DNA of 64,000 bases from Cryptomeria japonica (GCF_030272615.1 NC_081413.1:443637038-443701037); one strand, 5' to 3'. Shown: positions 11,281 to 22,699, counted from the first letter of the stretch. The notes: a model not told the origin generated them from the letters alone. Numbers and translations are program-made.

Positions 11281-13080
11281 TCCAAAGATTCTTTTTATTT
11301 CTTGCTATTGCCACCCTATCTGCCAATCATTTAATGTTTAGTTGGAAAAAATTTAATTTTGTTTGTAATTGCACATTCGCCAGTCCTAATTCATGTTGTC
11401 TCTATCATATTGTTGGTATTTGAATCCCCTCTCTTGTTTTCTCCTATAGCTTCTTTGTGTTAGTTATAGGGGGTGACCTCATTCAAACTAAGCCATATAG
11501 TTGTGATGATTTCAAAAATAATGCTAAGATATGGCCGAAAGTGGTTAAGGGTAGCCTTGCGAGCTATGTGGAAGGAATGCATAGATTTAATCTAGATGTT
11601 TCTATAAAATTGGCCTAGTTAGGGGATAAGGGGAAGATGAAAATTGGGGGAGTGGCCTTTGTGCTCTCTCCAAATATGATTGTTGTTGTTACTAGGTTAT
11701 CTCTAGAGATAGTGACTTTTCCTAAAATTCCAAAGGGGTCTTACAAAGATGAGTTCAAGAGATTTTTCAAGGCTATAGAAGGGGTCTCAAGATTGCAGAG
11801 TGGGTATAACAAAGAAAACCTTCTTGGGGTATGGAAGGACACTATGCTAATTCTTATGAAGTACTTCATGTTGGATGAAAGATTCAAAAGATTCTATACC
11901 GGGCTCTTCTCCATGCTAAATCATCTAAGGTATGGTCTTGTGCTATGAATTTCCCTTTATGTGTTTGTTCCTCTTTGTCACAATCAGTTGCTAGGGCTAA
12001 ATATAAGAATTATCTCCCCTTCCACCAAGGATTAATCCTTAGGATTTATAATTTTCACTTGGCTTGGACATCATCTACTGGGACCCCCTTTGCTTTCCTT
12101 TGACTCCTTACTAAATTAAAAATTAGTTGTAGAGGTTTCTGGTGCCCCTATTTTGAAACAAGACTCCAATTTGGTTTCCTCATCCAAAGTCAAACTTGTC
12201 CCTACTCAATCCAATGCTATTTGACAACCGAAGAAAAAAATCACCCAAGTCCCACCTTCTAAGAATGTTGAGCTTGTGGATTCAAAAGAGGCCGTGGAGT
12301 TGGAGGAGTTTAAATCCTCCTTGGCCTCAAACTCTGATTGGTCTCCTACTTCTTTTGAGGAGGTTGCCCCCTTTCCCCCATATTAGGAGCCTCCTTACCT
12401 ATTTAAGGTGTTTCTACCCCAAATCTCAGCTCCCCTACTATGGATGAGAAAGTGTCTAAGTTGGAAAAAGAAGTTGAATTGTAGGATGCAAGTCATTTGG
12501 TGGCTCAATGCAGTCATTCGATGGCTCCTGTATCAATTTGGTGCCACCAAAAAAATGATAAACATTCTTGAAGCAGTGGCTAAGCCTTAGGCTCGGAGTG
12601 ATAAATGGGAAATGGAGGATAAGAATGACAAGGTCTTAAAGGCTGCTAATTATATGGTATAGAAATTGGATAAATGGGAGAAGGTTTAGGTGATGCTCAA
12701 AGACATTAATGAGAAAATTTCTCAAAGGGTTGAAAGGAATGTTGTGGTTGAGCTAAAGGAGAATCAAGAGATCCTAAAGAGAAAGGTCAAGGAAATGTTT
12801 GCTCTAAGCTAGGAGATGGCATTAAAGAATTCAATCTCTTTGCATGTCATACCAGAGAATGAATGACATGATGATAATGCGAGGCCACTTAGTAGACCAT
12901 TCCTTCGAGTCTTTGGTGGGTGGTTAGATGTTTTTTATTTTTTGGCTTTGTCTTTTCTAATCCTGTACTGGTCATCTGGTGGGTTCTAGTGTGTTTGGTG
13001 TCCTGTGGTTTTTGGCTGCCTGTGCACTCCTCATGCACCTCAGGTAGTTGTGTTTTTACAGTTATCTAAAGGTTCGAACC
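11281..13080 (+). pseudogene. Unclassified decayed coding region
   Basis: Three plus-strand stretches suggest a former gene or element ORF. 11637-11948 encodes about 100 residues with FKRFFKAIEGVSRLQSGYNK and LDERFKRFYTGLF. 12196-12590 is in shifting frames. 12600-12860 reads as a lysine/glutamate-rich, coiled-coil-like segment (MLKDINEKISQRVERNVVVE) with several stops. I do not recognise the family. Because it directly follows LINE ORF2 it could be 3' LINE sequence or a different transposon ORF. No intact reading frame remains. Confidence 0.35.
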
Positions 13081-13937
13081 TATGCCACTTTAATTAATTA
13101 TAGCAATTTTTCATTAATTTTTTTCATAATTATTTTGTCTTATATTTTTTCTAAAACCATGTAATATTGCATCTATTGTTTCTATATATGTCATGTGTAC
13201 AATTTCTTACAAATGTTTAATTGTGATAGAATTTGTATTCCACTGCACTAATAGATAAAACAATACGCATTAAAGATGAGAATTAACATCCCAGATATCA
13301 TATTCCCTGAAATTTTTTTAATTAGTAAAACTCTTGAAGAAATCCCTGCAATCAAACACTCCACTTACTTAAAACAAAACTTAGAAACAAAAAAAAATAT
13401 TCATATTATTTGGTCTCGGTGATAACTTTTTAATGAGCAATCTACTCAAAGATTTTGTTAACTCATATGATTTCAAATCAGAAGCTGTACAATTACCTCT
13501 AAGAATGTAAGCTCCCCAAAAAATACAGCTATACAACAAGTGGGTCTCTCTTCCGTTTTGACAAATATGTAAACTTAACTTAAAAATGAAAACATAAAAT
13601 GTTTGAGAACACTCAAGAAAATCAATAAACACTCTCCTCGCATAGTTAAAAGGTCTGGCCCGTAATCAATAATATCAGGCAAAAACTGAAAAAAATAAAT
13701 TGCTAGAGGAGCTCTTACCTCTTATACCTGAGTGACAACCTACAGGAGCTCAAAAATTCCCTAGGAACCCAGTCACATTTATCGTAGTCCTGAAAAGTTT
13801 CTCACAAAATACAATAATGAGATAATTGACAAACCAACCAAATTTTACAGAGTAAGGATATCCTGTGCAGTTAAGATTCATTGATTTCAGTAAATATGAG
13901 CGATTTTTTCACAATTGTAATGCTTTTATTTCTGTAG
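13081..13937. other. No gene seen upstream of the ERF pseudogene
   Basis: AT-rich sequence. The short ORF 13381-13632 has no recognisable features. The segment ending tttatttctgtag (13925-13937) looks like an intron 3' end, so part of this stretch may be the intron or 5' region of the former ERF gene. Confidence 0.4.
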
Positions 13938-14524
13938 ATGCAAACATTATTGAAAGAAACCAGGAAAAGAGTGCCTCGGAGAAGGATATATTGAGAAGAA
14001 AAGATTATGAGCAGCGTATGGTTAAAGAAGCGAATTTGAATGATGTGGAGCAGCAAGAGAGGAAGAGGCGTTACAGAGGAGTTAGACAGAGACCCAAACA
14101 AAAGAGTTCGGGTTTGACTCGGCACTTTGTCCACAGCAGAAGATGCAGCCAAATCTTATGACGATGCTGCTTTAAAATTCAGGGGCAGGAGAGCCAAATT
14201 GAACTTTCCAGAGGAAGCCTCCCTCTCTTATAAAGCCACTGTGAATTCAAATCAGAAAAATGTTGACAATGGTAGCAGTATGAATAATCCAAGATTAACA
14301 GATTCCTTTTTTCCACCAACTCACGAAATGTCAGGCTTGCCGCGGTTCGCCGCTAATTCTGATTGCTTTATTCCGTACCGTGTTTGTCTGAGTTCGCCGA
14401 CATTTGCGAGAATATGCAAGTGGTGAATAATGATGGTTATCCACCTTATGATGTTTGTCAGCGGTATTCTCGATTTACAAGGCAGCAGCGACGCCAGCTG
14501 CCTCCATTGTCCATCCAAGGTTAG
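13938..14524 (+). pseudogene. AP2/ERF transcription factor pseudogene
   Basis: The first frame (from about 13938, after a plausible splice acceptor) encodes a charged N-terminus and RRYRGVRQRP, the start of an AP2/ERF DNA-binding domain. The end of the domain is in another frame: [20 protein letters not shown] and [13 protein letters not shown] (about 14110-14215). Between them roughly ten residues of the beta-sheet region, which carry DNA-contacting W/R residues, are deleted with a shift of frame. The Trp codon expected before LGT reads TGA. A second frameshift near 14390 separates the C-terminus, whose frame ends in RRQLPPLSIQG and a TAG at 14522-14524. The protein would have been a nuclear regulator binding GCC-box-like sites. 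It is the only host-type gene seen in the window, and it is dead. Confidence 0.85.
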
Positions 14525-15599
14525 CACATGAGCAGTTTACTTTCTAATCCATTTGGTTGAATTGTGATTTGTACTGAGTCTGAGCAGTTTACCTGTTGAT
14601 CGCCAAATTGGAGGTGGAGTTCTGAGTGAGTATTAGTTAAGCACATTTTTCATGATCGAGTTTTATTAAATTTATCAATGCACAGTATGATAGCCAGACT
14701 TATCGTACATGTTTATCATTTCTTTTGGCATTTTATTAAATTTTAAAATTCTCCTTGTAAATCTATAGTTTAGTTTGGCTCTGTAATGTCATATCGTTTG
14801 GACTTTTACATGTTTTCCTTACCTTGTTCTATCATTTGGGATTGCTCTTGAAATTACCCATTGCGCCTATGTTTGTTCCTGAACATGTGGAGCTTGAATG
14901 ACCTATCTCTTCCTTTTAATGGCTGCGCAGAATTTGAAATGCTTATGTATTGATTGGATAGGCTATGGATTTAAAAGGAGCTTGGCAACTCTCCTCTACT
15001 CCCTGCCAATTATGCCTTATTTTCAGTGTTTGTCGCCTTTTAATGACTGCATCGCTTTGTGCATGCTTCGTTTTTCACTATCTTATGCCATAGTCCATTC
15101 ACATTGTGGTGGCTGCGCAATGAATTGTTGATTTTCCGTTGTTATGCCTGGATAACATGCCTCCTCTGTGCGACTCCTTTAGTGGGAAGATGCTGCGTTA
15201 TTTTTATGGCTATATTATCATTCTACAAATGAAATATAAATGGTACTTTGATTATAATTCTTCTAAATAGATGTATATATTAGGAGATTTCGTGTATATA
15301 TATTTTAAAATATTCAAACAATTTCTATTATTAAAAAGTTTATCATTATATAATATAAATAAAATTTCGTTCTTTTAATAGATGTGAGATTTTATTGTCT
15401 TTTTAAAATTCATTTTCATGTTATTCATTTATTTATTTACTTGTTGAAAATCTAAATAACAAGGTATAATATGTAGGATTAGAGTAATGTAGCTATATAT
15501 TTATTTATTCATATATCTATGATTGAATTCTGCATCGAATATCCTATTATTTAAAGTTAGTGGCATTGTTTTTTTCCATTTCTAGTTTGGATATACTCT
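14525..15599. other. Non-coding flank between ERF pseudogene and element A
   Basis: AT-rich sequence with no supported gene. The short ORF 14898-15131 has no family signal. It may include the 3' flank of the former ERF gene. It ends at the CCAT target site into which element A inserted. Confidence 0.5.
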
Positions 15600-15603
15600 C
15601 CAT
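15600..15603. repeat. Left 4-bp target-site duplication of element A (CCAT)
   Basis: CCAT lies directly before the GGGTAAG terminus at 15604 and again directly after the CTTACCC end at 22695 (22696-22699). A perfect 4-bp duplication supports insertion by a cut-and-paste transposase that makes 4-bp staggered cuts. Confidence 0.75.
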
Positions 15604-15634
15604 GGGTAAGTGCACCAAGATGGTGAACAAAAAG
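15604..15634 (+). repeat. Left terminal inverted repeat of element A
   Basis: It starts GGGTAAGTGCACCAAGATGG and continues into GTGAACA. The inverse of this is found at 22669-22695, and the same sequence starts element B at 50681. Similarity resumes as AGTGGCCAC a few bases further in at all three ends. Confidence 0.85.
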
Positions 15635-16439
15635 GGGGTATAAGTGGCCACTTTTTTTCTGAAAACGGGTAAACTTGAACTTCAAATAGATATTTGAAGG
15701 TCATGCACTAAAAACTAAGAGTTGAGAAAATAATAAGAATTGTAGTGCTCTGAATCTAGTTTCTAAACTACTAAATTTTTTTAAAATTAGATAAGATTAA
15801 GAGGGTCAAACTTTTCATGAACAAAAAATTGTTCCTAATTTTTTCAGAAAAATATAACATAGTTGTTTTCATGCGCTGCACAAAATATATAGTTAGATTT
15901 ACTATTTTGCAAAACCCTTTGGTAGGATTATAGATAAGAGTGAGATCTAGAAATTGTGTATTTTTTTGTAATTTTCTGTTGATTATTTTTTTTTAATGAT
16001 TTTTTGAAGTGACCGCATTTTGAACATTTGGTACCTGTTCGTGCACTGGGCATAACTTGCATCAAAATAATCGAAAATGAAAAATTCTTTTTTCAAAAGT
16101 GTATAAAATCTAGTGTAGAACAATAATATGTAATTTATTTTGAATTTGGTCTAGTATATCAAAAGTTATTAAAAAAATGGTAGACATATGTCTGTTAGGA
16201 CTGTCAAGGCATTGGTAAAGAAAGTTAAAGTTTACTATGCTAATGTTGTCCAAAAATAGAAGAAAATATATGGTCAGAAAACTGAGAAGATGTGTGAGAT
16301 TATGGTGGTAATTTTAGAGATACCCACTTGATCATTTGTAAACCTGATGATGACAAAGTTGAGAAATCATGTTGGAAGATGAAAAAATGTGTAAAGGGAC
16401 AAAAATGGGGGGAAAATGGGCTTGCAAGTCTTAGGGTCG

Positions 16440-16925
16440 TTTTCCAACCCTCTTACCAAGCCAAAACCCACACGGGTTTTGAAAACCAACAAGTACTATT
16501 CACAATTCTTCATAACCCGCACGGGTTTTGAAAAACAAAAAGTACTATTCATAATTCTTCATAACTGCATGGGTTTTGAAAACCAAAATGTACTATTCAT
16601 AGTTCTACATAACTCGTACGGGTTATGTAGAACTAAAACCATTCTTTTGTATTTCACAAAACCCGTACGGGTTATGAAGACATAATAATGTATGCTTGTA
16701 AACTAAGCATTTACTACATGTACGGGTTTTGAAAAACAAAAAGTACTATTCATAATTCTTCTTAACCCGCACGGGTTTTGAAAACCAAAAAGTACTATTC
16801 ATAATTCTACATAACCCGTACGGGTTATGTAGAACTAAAACCATTCTTTTGTGTTTCACAAAACCCGTATGGGTTATGAAGACATAATAATGTATGCTTG
16901 TAAACTAAGCATTTACTACATATAT
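16440..16925 (+). repeat. Subterminal palindrome cluster of A, with a ~201-bp tandem duplication
   Basis: At least eight copies of a palindrome of the type AACCCGTACGGGTT (variants with cgcacg, gcatg, cgtatg) are spaced roughly 35-60 bp apart. They are joined by gtactattcataattct or gtagaactaaaacc. The block 16521-16720 is repeated almost exactly at 16722-16921 (offset about 201 bp). Arrays of short palindromes next to transposon ends are often transposase-binding sites; that role is inferred. Confidence 0.7.
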
Positions 16926-16999
16926 GTACATACATACATATATAATATGTTTTTATGTATGTATATATGCATATTTATAGTTATATATATATATATGTT

Positions 17000-17221
17000 T
17001 GTATATATGCATGCCTCTCTTATTTTCCTCTCTCTCATCTTCCTTCCCCATCACTATACTTGTCTATTCTAAGCCCTAATTATCCTCCTTGAGTTTTATC
17101 TCATCTCTCTCCCCCTCACACTTCTCTCTGTGTCGAGTCTCTCACCCTTTTCTCCTTCTTGTTCTCTCTCTACCTCATGTCTCTCACCCTCTCATCCTTC
17201 TCCTCCTCTCTCTCCCTAACC

Positions 17222-17292
<71 letters not shown>

Positions 17293-17595
17293 CCTTCTTT
17301 CTCTTTCTATCCCCCTCCCTCTCCTCCTCCTACCTCTCCCTCCCCCTCTCCATATCTTACCCTATTCTCTCTCTCTCTCTCCTATTCTCCCCATCTCTGC
17401 CCTCTCTCTCCCTCTCTCCCTCCCCCTCTCCATATCTTACCCTATTCTCTCTCTCTCTCTCCTATTCTCCCCATCTTCGCCCTCTCTCTCCCTCTCTCCC
17501 AATCTCCTCTCTCTCTCCCCCTCTCCTTATCCTATCCTTATCCTATTCTCCCCCTCTCTTCCTATCTCCTATTCTCTCTCTCACCCCCTCTCTCC

Positions 17596-17635
<40 letters not shown>

Positions 17636-17770
17636 TTTCCAAATCTCCCTCTCTCTCCCCCTCTACTTTTCCAAATCTCCCTCTCTCTCCATCTCCCTCC
17701 ATACCCCTCTCCTTATCCTATTCTCTCCCTCTCTTCCTATCTCCTATTCTCTCTCTTACCCCCTCTCTCC

Positions 17771-17804
<34 letters not shown>

Positions 17805-17892
17805 TTTCCAAATCTCCCTCTCTCTCCCCCTCTGCTTTTCCAAATCTCCCTCTCTCTTCCTCTCTCTCCATACCCCTCTCCTTATCCTACTC

Positions 17893-17926
<34 letters not shown>

Positions 17927-18025
17927 ACCCTCCCCTTTTCCCAATGTCCCTCCATCCCCCTCTCCTTATCCTAATCTTTCTCTCTCTCTCTCCTTATCCT
18001 ATTCTCTCCCTCTCATCCTATCTCC

Positions 18026-18092
<67 letters not shown>

Positions 18093-18363
18093 TCTCCCCA
18101 TCTCCGCCCTCCCTCTCCCTCTCTCCCAATCTCCTCTCTCTCTCCCCCTCTCCTTATCCTATCCTTATCCTATTCTCTCCCTCTCTTCCTATCTCCTATT
18201 CTCTCTCTCACCCCCCTCTCTCTCTCTCTCTCCAAATCTCCCTCTCTTTGCCCCTCTTCTTTTCCAAATCTCCCTCTCTCTCCCTCTCCCTCCATACCCC
18301 TCTCCTTATCCTATTCCCTCCCTCTCTTCCTATCTTCTATTCTCTCTCTTACCCCCTCTCTCC

Positions 18364-18405
<42 letters not shown>

Positions 18406-18487
18406 TTTCCAAATCTTCCTCTCTCTCCTCCCCCACTTTTCCAAATCTCCCTCTCTGTCCCTCTCTGTCCATACCCCTCTCCTTATC

Positions 18488-18533
<46 letters not shown>

Positions 18534-18601
18534 TATCCCTATCTCTCTCCCTCTCACCCTCTCCTTTTCCCAATGTCCCTCCCTCCCCCTCCCCTTATCC
18601 T

Positions 18602-18643
<42 letters not shown>

Positions 18644-18851
18644 TATCCTATTCTCTCCCTCTCATCCTATCCCCTATTCTCTCTCTCTGTCTCTCTATCT
18701 CTCTCTCTCTCTCTGTATATATATATATATCCTATTCTTCCCATCTCTGCCCTCCCTCTCCCTCTCTCCTAATCTCCTCTCTCTCCCCCTCTCTATATCA
18801 TATTCTCTCCCTCTCTTCCTATCTCCTATTTTCTCTCTTACCCCCTCTCCC

Positions 18852-18910
<59 letters not shown>

Positions 18911-18971
18911 TCCCTCTCCCTATCCCTATCTCTCTCCCTCTCACCATCTCCTTTTCCCCCTGTCCTTATCC

Positions 18972-19042
<71 letters not shown>

Positions 19043-19090
19043 CCCACCCCTCTGCTTTTCCCAATTTCCCTCACTCCCCCTCTCCTTATC

Positions 19091-19127
<37 letters not shown>

Positions 19128-19383
19128 CTCACCCTCCCCCTCCCCCCTCTCCTTATCCCCTCTCTCTCTCTTTCTCTCTATCCTATTCTCCCCATCTCCG
19201 CCCTCCCTCTCCCTCTCTCCCAATCTCCTCTATCTCTCCCCCACTCTCTCCCTCCCCCTCTCTTTATCTTATTCGCTCCCTCTCTTCCTATCTCCTATTC
19301 TCTCTCTTAACCCCCCTCTCTCTCCCTCTCTCTCTCTCTCTCTATCCTATTCTCCCCATCTCTCCCTCCCTCTCCCTCTCTCC
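17000..19383 (+). repeat. CT-rich (polypyrimidine) array, left part, element A
   Basis: About 2.4 kb of almost pure pyrimidine on this strand. Runs of (CT)n up to about 90 bp alternate with irregular blocks such as CCTTTTCCAAATCTCCCTCT, tcctattctccccatctc and ccttatcctattctctccc. The blocks recur in a loose higher-order order. The purine-strand equivalents (gattgggaaaaggagaggggg) occur in element B at 61.1-64.0 kb. The array is interrupted by element C at 19384. Confidence 0.9.
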
Positions 19384-20480
19384 GGGTGAACTCACAATAA
19401 TGGTTCCCACTTTTTTGCCACTTTTGACACTGAGATGTACATTTTTAAAATAATCTGCAAATTCCGAGAACTATAACTTTTAAACTATTAAAAATTTGAA
19501 GATTATGTAAATTAGTGATTTCTAGCATTTTGTTTGTAGATTCTATATACATTTTTTTCAAATTTTTTTGAAAGATTTTTTAAAAAAATTTCCATCTCCC
19601 TCGAAAAGTAGTTTTTTACAACAAACTACATTTTTTAAGAGTGATGTGCCTCCCGAAACGCATAACTTTTTTTCTATAAATGATAAAAACTCAATTCTTT
19701 CGAATTTTGGTTTGTAACATCAATATCCAGGGCTTGCATTTGGTTTTATAGCGATATGCTCAATATTTTTCATTTTATAAAGTTTTGAAGTCCGACTAGT
19801 CATAATTCAAACATAGGTTTACGTTTGAACACATAACTTGTTCTATATAAATCGAAATTCAATTTTTTTTTTTTGTTAGAAAGAAGACATCAATACCAAG
19901 GGCATAGATATTTTTCAGAATTTTTTTGAATTAGTTTCTTATTTTTCCCAATGCGTTGAACAGAGAAGTTCATGTTCGGTGAAAAACCAATTTTTAATAA
20001 AATTAAAAAATCAAGAACATAATAAATTCAAAATATAACAAAATTATATTCATTGGAAAGCTTGCTTCGAGTACTACCATATAATATTTTTGGGTTATCA
20101 AGATTATTTCATTCGTGCATTGAACCAGAGCTCCGAAGTCATTAATTCTTCAGAACTCTGAAATTTTTTTGGGAGAAACTTCTAATTTTTGGGGTTCGAA
20201 CGAACACGAGTTCGATCGGATTGGGTTCGCTCGAACCAAAAGGGGTTCGAGCGAACCCCCATTCGCTCGAACTAGTGAGCTCAATTTTGGCACGCTCGAT
20301 GTTCGAGCGAACCCACTCGATGTTCGAGCGAACCCAACTGAATAGTTTGGTTCGCTTGAACTCCCAGGGGTAGTCCGAGCGAACATTTGTATTTCGCTCG
20401 AACACTGGCAAATCCGAAATTCCCACTTTCGCCAAATTCCTTCGTTGGCAAAAGTGGGAACCAGCTTTGTGAATTCACCC
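19384..20480. mobile_element. Element C: 1.1 kb TIR element nested in the CT array
   Basis: The left end GGGTGAACTCACAATAATGG and the right end (inverse of GGGTGAATTCACAAAGCTGG) are imperfect inverted repeats, both running on into GTTCCCACTTTT. The 4-bp sequence CTCC lies directly outside both ends (19380-19383 and 20481-20484). The interior is AT-rich on the left; the last ~300 bp contain many GTTCGAGCGAAC-type near-palindromes. No coding capacity is convincing. The overall plan (GGGT terminus, 4-bp duplication, one-sided palindrome cluster) is the same as in A and B, but the sequences differ, so it is a second family of the same kind. Confidence 0.8.
20180..20400. repeat. GTTCGAGCGAAC palindrome cluster near the right end of C
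   Basis: At least seven copies or variants of GTTCGAGCGAAC or GTTCGCTCGAAC lie within about 220 bp, in both orientations. CpG content is high against AT-rich surroundings. By analogy with the CCCGTACGGG cluster in A and B this may be the transposase-binding region of family C; that is an inference. Confidence 0.7.
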
Positions 20481-20484
20481 CTCC

Positions 20485-20557
20485 CAATTTCGTCTCTCTC
20501 CCCCACTCTCTCCCTCCCCCTCTCCTTATCCTATTCTCTCCCTCTCTTCCTATCTCC

Positions 20558-20592
<35 letters not shown>

Positions 20593-20656
20593 TTTCCAAA
20601 TCTCCCTCTCTATCTCCCTCTGCTTTTTCGAATCTCCCTCTCTCCCTCTCCCTCCA

Positions 20657-20721
<65 letters not shown>

Positions 20722-20777
20722 CTATCTCTCTCCCTCTCACCCTCTCATTTTCCCAATGTCCCTCCCTCCCCCTCTCC

Positions 20778-20844
<67 letters not shown>

Positions 20845-20973
20845 TTTCCCATTCTCCCTCTCTTTCCCTATCCCTCTCTCCCTCTCCCCCTCTCCTTTTC
20901 CTAATCCTACCTCTCTCCCTCTCCCTCCATCCCCCCCCTCTCTCTCTCTCTCCCTCTCCCCCTCTGCTTTTTC

Positions 20974-21008
<35 letters not shown>

Positions 21009-21229
21009 CCCTCTCCCTCTCTTTTTTTTCCTATTCTCCCTCTCTCTCCCTCTTCCTCACTCTCTCTCCTTCTCCCAATATCCCTCTCTCTCCCTCTCCC
21101 TCTCCCTCACTCTCTCTCCTTCTCCCAATATCCCTCTCCCCTCTCTCTCCCTCTCCCTCACTCTCTCTCCTTCTCCCAATATCCCTCTCCCCTCTCTCTC
21201 CCTCTCCCTCCATCCCCTTCTCCTTATCC

Positions 21230-21288
<59 letters not shown>

Positions 21289-21557
21289 CATCTCCTTTTT
21301 CCAATCTCCCTCGCTTGCCCTCTCCTTATCCTAATCTCTCTCTCTCTCTCTCCCCCCTCTCCTATTCTCAATCTCCCTCTCTCTCCCTCTCCCCCTCTCT
21401 CTCCCTCTTCATCCATCCTCCTCTCCTTCTCCTACTCTCTCTCTCTATCTCTCTCTCTCTCTCTCCTATTCTCTACCTCCCTTCTTATCCCCTATTCTCT
21501 CTCTTACCCCCTCTCCCCCTACTCCTTATCCTATTCTCTACCTCTCTTCCTATCCCC

Positions 21558-21626
<69 letters not shown>

Positions 21627-21739
21627 CATCCCTCCCTCTCTTCATATCCCTTTATCTCTGTCTCTAACTCTTTCTCTATCCCCCTCTCCTTATCCTATTG
21701 TATCCCTCTCTTCCTACTCCCTACTCTCTCTCTTCCTCT

Positions 21740-21784
<45 letters not shown>

Positions 21785-21834
21785 CTTTTCCCTATCTCAC
21801 TCTCTCTCCCTCTCCCCCTCTCTCCCTCTCCCTC

Positions 21835-21871
<37 letters not shown>

Positions 21872-22147
21872 TATCGTATTCTCTCCCTCTCTTCCTATCC
21901 CCTATTCTCTCTCTTAACCCCTCTCCCCTACTCTCCCTCTATCTCTTTCTCTCTCTCTCTCTTTCCCAATCTCCTTTTCCTAATCTCCCTCTCTCTTCCT
22001 CTCCCTCCACCCCCTCTCCATATCCTACTCTCTCTCTCTCCTCTTTCTTTCCCTATCTCTCCCTCTCTTCCTATCCTCTTCTCTCTCTGTCTCTAACTCT
22101 CTTTGTCCCCCTCTCCTTATCCTATTCTATTCCTCTCTTCCTACTCC

Positions 22148-22192
<45 letters not shown>
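20485..22192 (+). repeat. CT-rich array, right part, element A
   Basis: This continues the array of 17.0-19.38 kb after element C, with the same building blocks ((CT)n, ccttttccaaatctcc, cttatcctattctctccc). A sub-block ending in ctctcaccctctccttctcccaatatccctc is repeated several times around 21050-21200. It encodes only Ser/Leu/Pro low-complexity frames and is not a gene. Confidence 0.9.
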
Positions 22193-22195
<3 letters not shown>

Positions 22196-22204
22196 CACTT
22201 CCTA

Positions 22205-22640
22205 TTTGGTTCCTAGTTTTATATAACTCGTACGGGTTATGTAGAACTAAGACAAACAAGTTTTGCATAACCCGTAGGTTTCTAAAAAGTATAATGTGCT
22301 TCAAACCCCATGCGGGTTTTGAGGAACTTTTCATTTTTTATTATAAAATATAATGTTCCTCAAAACCAGTACGAGTTTTGAGGAACTTTTGATTTTTTAT
22401 TATAAAATATAATGTTCGTCAAAACCAGTACGGGTTTTGAGGAACTTTTGATTTTTAACCATTAAATATAATACGGGTTTTGAGGAACTTTTGATTTTTT
22501 ATTATAAAATATAATGTTCCTCAAAACCCATACTGGTTTTGAGGAACTTTTTGTTTTTTAATTATTTTTGGCTAGGCTTGGTGTTACCAAGCCTAGCACG
22601 TTTTTGAATTTCTAGAACACGCACGGGTTATGAAAAATTT
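22205..22640 (-). repeat. Right subterminal palindrome cluster of element A
   Basis: It contains repeated units of the form GTTCCTCAAAACCxGTACGG plus its inverse arm, separated by tttattataaaatataat, and a stem with arms GCTAGGCTTGGT and ACCAAGCCTAGC (22571-22596). The same units and the same stem occur in element B at 50778-50919. The part at 22205-22290 matches B at 61060-61140. It therefore combines sequences that in B lie about 10 kb apart. Confidence 0.75.
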
Positions 22641-22668
22641 TGTCTTTTTTTTGCATGTGGCCACTTTT

Positions 22669-22695
22669 CTGTTCACCATCTTGGTGCACTTACCC
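22669..22695 (-). repeat. Right terminal inverted repeat of element A
   Basis: The inverse complement reads GGGTAAGTGCACCAAGATGG followed by TGAACA, matching the left end and the start of element B. The TSD CCAT follows at 22696-22699. Confidence 0.85.
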
Positions 22696-22699
22696 CCAT

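Larger units (their letters stand above)
15604..22695 (-). mobile_element. Element A: 7.1 kb non-autonomous TIR transposon with CT-rich interior
   Basis: The left end reads GGGTAAGTGCACCAAGATGG and the right end is its exact inverse complement. 4-bp duplications (CCAT) flank both ends. Inside, from left to right, are an AT-rich segment, a cluster of ACCCGTACGGGT-type palindromes, a CT-rich array (17.0-19.38 kb), nested element C, a second CT-rich stretch (20.49-22.19 kb), another palindrome cluster and the right TIR. The right-end 400 bp match the left end of element B in inverse orientation. No transposase or other real gene is present, so it would depend on a B-like element for movement. 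Long ORFs in the CT arrays are low-complexity artefacts. Confidence 0.85.

Noticed and set aside
16440-16925. Regularly spaced short palindromic repeats as a CRISPR-like array
   Set aside because: The spacers are themselves similar to each other, the context is a plant transposon end, and no cas-like genes exist.
17089-22096. Very long open frames (up to 504 codons) of Ser, Leu and Pro, and their Arg/Glu/Gly counterparts on the other strand
   Set aside because: They arise because (CT)n-type DNA has no stop codons in any frame. There is no composition of a real protein, no domain, and overlapping frames are equally open.
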